The notes beneath the pieces are model-generated. The model saw nothing but the letters and a program-made list of their open reading frames with translations. It had not been told where the DNA came from and did not search any database. A stretch of 64,000 nucleotides of DNA from Bacteroidales bacterium. Its GTDB lineage: Bacteria; Bacteroidota; Bacteroidia; Bacteroidales; WCHB1-69. The DNA lies in the NCBI GenBank assembly GCA_024400635.1, contig JAKSMI010000001.1, forward strand, positions 319,534-383,533. The letters run 5' to 3'. The position numbers were made by a program, and so were the translations under genes. This document shows positions 61,604 to 64,000 of the stretch, one piece after another (position 1 is the stretch's first letter; every line of letters begins with the position of its first letter).

Positions 61604-64000
61604 GTGACTAAAGGGAGAAATAAAATATATCGTTTTGCCGCAGCCATAGTCGTATTTGCGCTCTATTCTGTGGTTTGGGCTATCCCTGTGCCCCAAAGTC
61701 GCTATTTTGATTTCAAAGATGATTCCAGTGCGTTTAATCCAATAGAAAATACTGAAAATCAGTATATTGATGAGCAGATTGAATTATTCAACGAATCAAT
61801 TCGCGATACACAAATCATAGTAATGCCTGTTTTTCCACCGGATACGGGCGACAACGATGAACCTCGCATCAACATTCCACAGCCGGACAACAACCCGATG
61901 AATGAGGAAACCCACAACAGCCCATTCCTGCTCAATAATGCCACTGGTGTCGGGACAAACATTCAATATAATCCGACAACCAACGGTTACGATTTTCAAT
62001 ATATGACGGGAAATACACCATTTGGGCCTGCTGGCACGATGGACATGAACGAATACATCAAGTACGACATGCGCAACGCCATCAAGGACTATTGGAAATC
62101 GAAAGGCGCAGGTTATGCCGGCGGTCCCAATGCCCGTGGCAGCGGCATCATCCCTCAAATTAAAGTCGGTGGTGAAGTTTTCGAAACCATCTTTGGCAGC
62201 AACGTCATCGATATTCGTCCTTCTGGTAGTGCTGAATTGATTTTCGGCATCATCCACCAAAACAACAAAAACCCCAATCTTCCTGTCAAGCAAAGGAAAC
62301 GTACCGACTTCAACTTCGACGAAAACATCCAGATAAACTTGGCTGCAAAAATCGGTGACAAGATTGAATTCAACTTAAACTACAATACCGAAGCCACCTT
62401 TGACTGGGAAGGCGAAGAATTGAAACTGAAATACGAAGGCAAAGAGGATGACATTTTGCAGTTGCTGGAATTCGGTAACATCACAATGCCATTAAACAGC
62501 ACGCTGATTACTGGTAGCCAAACACTTTTCGGTGCAAAAACAGCGTTAAAATTCGGCAAGTTGACGTTGACGGCCGTGGCATCTGAGAAAAACTCTGAAA
62601 CCAAGACCATCACCATCAGCGGCGGCGCTCAGAAAAACGACTTCTACTTCCGCGCTGACGAATATGATGAAAACAAACACTTCTTCCTTGGTCAATTTTT
62701 TAGAGACCATTACAATCAATATTTGGAGACCTTGCCTTTGGTGGGATCTCCAATCGTCATTACTAAGATTGAAGTTTGGAGAACCACTATTGGCGCCGCC
62801 ACGAATGAGAACCGTAACATCATTGCTTTTACCGATTTAGGAGAGAGTAATCCAACCATGGGGCACATCATTCCCAATCCGGGACACAGCCAATACCCCG
62901 AAAACAACAGCAACAACCTGCTCCACTCTATTCCCGGAGCCAATGCTTATTTGGACTCAGCTCAATTGCGAGACATTGCTGCCGTCAACAACTATTTGCG
63001 CAGCAAAGGATTAACTTCCGGAACTGATTATGAAAAGGTTGAAAGTGCTCGTTTATTGAGTCCTTCTGAATATACCTTCAACTCCAAATTAGGTTTCATC
63101 TCCTTGAATTCGGCATTGTCGGCAGATCAAGTTCTGGCAGTCGCCTTCCAATATACTGTCATCGGTGATACGACAGTTTATCAGGTGGGTGAATTTTCCA
63201 ACGAAGTCACTGCACCAAACTGCATCAAAGTCAAGCTGTTAAAAAGCACCAACCTGAACACTAAATCGCCTTTGTGGAAGTTGATGATGAAAAACGTCTA
63301 CAGTTTGTCTGCTTATCAGATTGCTGAAAAAGACTTCAGACTGAATATTCTTTACACCGGTGACGAAGAAGGAATTCCGAATGGTTTTTTCAACAAAGGT
63401 GAAAAGAAAGGCATCCCATTGATTCGCCTGCTGGGTATAGATCGTTTGAATCAGCAAAAAGATCCAGTTCCCGATGGCATCTTCGACTTTATTGATGGCG
63501 CCGCAAGTATTGGTGGTACCATTAATGCTGCCAACGGTAAGATTTATTTCCCGACCATCGAACCTTTTGGTGCCGACTTGAGGGCGGTCATTCCAGAAGA
63601 GGAATTGGCTAACAAATATGCTTTCGACTCGTTGTACACGATGACCAAGACGATGGCTCAGCAATTCACCAGCAAAAACAAATATTACATTGAAGGTTCT
63701 TATTCTTCCTCTTATGGCTCTGAATTTTCATTAAACACTTTCAATGTTCCCGAAGGTTCCGTTAAAGTGGTAGCTGGAGGCCTTACCCTTACGGAGAATG
63801 TTGATTACACTGTCAACTACAGCATGGGTACTGTATCCATCATCAACGAAGGGGTTTTGAATTCTGGCACTCCTATTCAGATTTCAGTCGAAGACAAGAA
63901 CAACTTCTCGGTAACTAAACAACGTATGTTGGGAGCAATGCTTGATTACAAATTCTCCGACAATTTCAATATTGGCGCTACATTCCTAAATCTTCACGAA
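61604..64000 (+). CDS. sprA: Type IX secretion translocon SprA/Sov, N-terminal part
   Basis: The first 799 codons of a very large outer-membrane protein (family length is about 2400 residues); the gene runs off the window. No stop interrupts the frame to 64000. The GTG at 61604 is the only plausible start after an in-frame stop at 61595-61597, and it opens a signal peptide (FAAAIVVFALYSVVWAIP). Family motifs include FNPIENTENQYIDEQIELFN, GNTPFGPAGTMDMNEYIKYD, GNVIDIRPSGSAELIFG-like SNVIDIRPSGSAELIFGI and RKRTDFNFDENIQINLAAKI. SprA forms the 36-strand translocon through which type IX cargo leaves the cell; PorV, also encoded here, docks on it. Confidence 0.93.
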   Translation, partial: MTKGRNKIYRFAAAIVVFALYSVVWAIPVPQSRYFDFKDDSSAFNPIENTENQYIDEQIELFNESIRDTQIIVMPVFPPDTGDNDEPRINIPQPDNNPMNEETHNSPFLLNNATGVGTNIQYNPTTNGYDFQYMTGNTPFGPAGTMDMNEYIKYDMRNAIKDYWKSKGAGYAGGPNARGSGIIPQIKVGGEVFETIFGSNVIDIRPSGSAELIFGIIHQNNKNPNLPVKQRKRTDFNFDENIQINLAAKIGDKIEFNLNYNTEATFDWEGEELKLKYEGKEDDILQLLEFGNITMPLNSTLITGSQTLFGAKTALKFGKLTLTAVASEKNSETKTITISGGAQKNDFYFRADEYDENKHFFLGQFFRDHYNQYLETLPLVGSPIVITKIEVWRTTIGAATNENRNIIAFTDLGESNPTMGHIIPNPGHSQYPENNSNNLLHSIPGANAYLDSAQLRDIAAVNNYLRSKGLTSGTDYEKVESARLLSPSEYTFNSKLGFISLNSALSADQVLAVAFQYTVIGDTTVYQVGEFSNEVTAPNCIKVKLLKSTNLNTKSPLWKLMMKNVYSLSAYQIAEKDFRLNILYTGDEEGIPNGFFNKGEKKGIPLIRLLGIDRLNQQKDPVPDGIFDFIDGAASIGGTINAANGKIYFPTIEPFGADLRAVIPEEELANKYAFDSLYTMTKTMAQQFTSKNKYYIEGSYSSSYGSEFSLNTFNVPEGSVKVVAGGLTLTENVDYTVNYSMGTVSIINEGVLNSGTPIQISVEDKNNFSVTKQRMLGAMLDYKFSDNFNIGATFLNLHE

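Noticed and set aside
1..64000. tRNA genes or a prophage/integrase at the island borders
   Set aside because: No cloverleaf-like sequence, integrase or phage structural gene was recognised, so I cannot name an integration mechanism.

Overview
The window is chromosomal DNA from a Bacteroidota bacterium, most likely of the order Bacteroidales. The evidence is consistent: many genes are preceded by the Bacteroidota -7 box TAnnTTTG (usually TATTTTTGC); there are SusC/TonB-type outer-membrane proteins with carboxypeptidase-regulatory-like N-termini; type IX secretion genes are present (porV and the start of sprA); and there is a PpiD-like foldase, a DPP-IV pair, a C69 dipeptidase and a FecCD-type transporter. 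House-keeping DNA is about 45% GC on hand-counted lines. No tRNA, rRNA or CRISPR array was seen.

Layout. (1) 1-13.1 kb is core: the 3' end of RNase P RNA, an outer-membrane beta-barrel protein, a PpiD-like foldase, rplY, the infC-rpmI-rplT operon read from an apparent AUC start codon, trpS, a vWA membrane protein with a DUF4159 protein, and glnS with a small helical-repeat protein. (2) 13.1-35.6 kb is an accessory island between glnS and rpmB. Its edges hold decayed genes: an Rpn-type nuclease/transposase with an internal deletion, a DUF4234 fragment, an IS5-like transposase remnant, a DUF234-type ATPase that lost its ATPase domain, and two intact DUF4143 ATPases. Its centre is a run of defence-type genes, all on the minus strand: a PLD-SNF2 helicase, an Eco57I-class methyltransferase, an AAA ATPase, an ABC-three-component (ABC-3C) set (nuclease-like effector, middle component, DUF3732 ATPase), an AbiJ/HEPN-like protein, and an HTH / ImmA-IrrE protease / PIN triplet. 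(3) 35.7-64 kb is core again: rpmB, a TonB receptor with FecCD permease and ATPase, a six-gene minus-strand run (C69 dipeptidase, hexapeptide acetyltransferase, two DPP-IV peptidases, alkaline phosphatase, lpxB), porV, ispF, an M3 peptidase, an rRNA methyltransferase, guaA, a broken ECF sigma factor with its membrane partner, an M16 peptidase, ruvA and the first 799 codons of sprA.

The most interesting part is 16.1-31.7 kb. Four defence modules lie head to tail, several with overlapping genes. A candidate operator sits on the toxin-antitoxin promoter, and base composition shifts sharply inside the methyltransferase. The helicase-methyltransferase-ATPase trio resembles parts of DISARM and type IIG restriction systems but lacks the other DISARM genes, so it may be a distinct restriction-like system. 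Right of it, a 131-bp perfect direct repeat brackets an ATPase gene whose promoter carries four 23-bp iterons. All function calls come from reading the translated sequence and recognising families; no database search was run.
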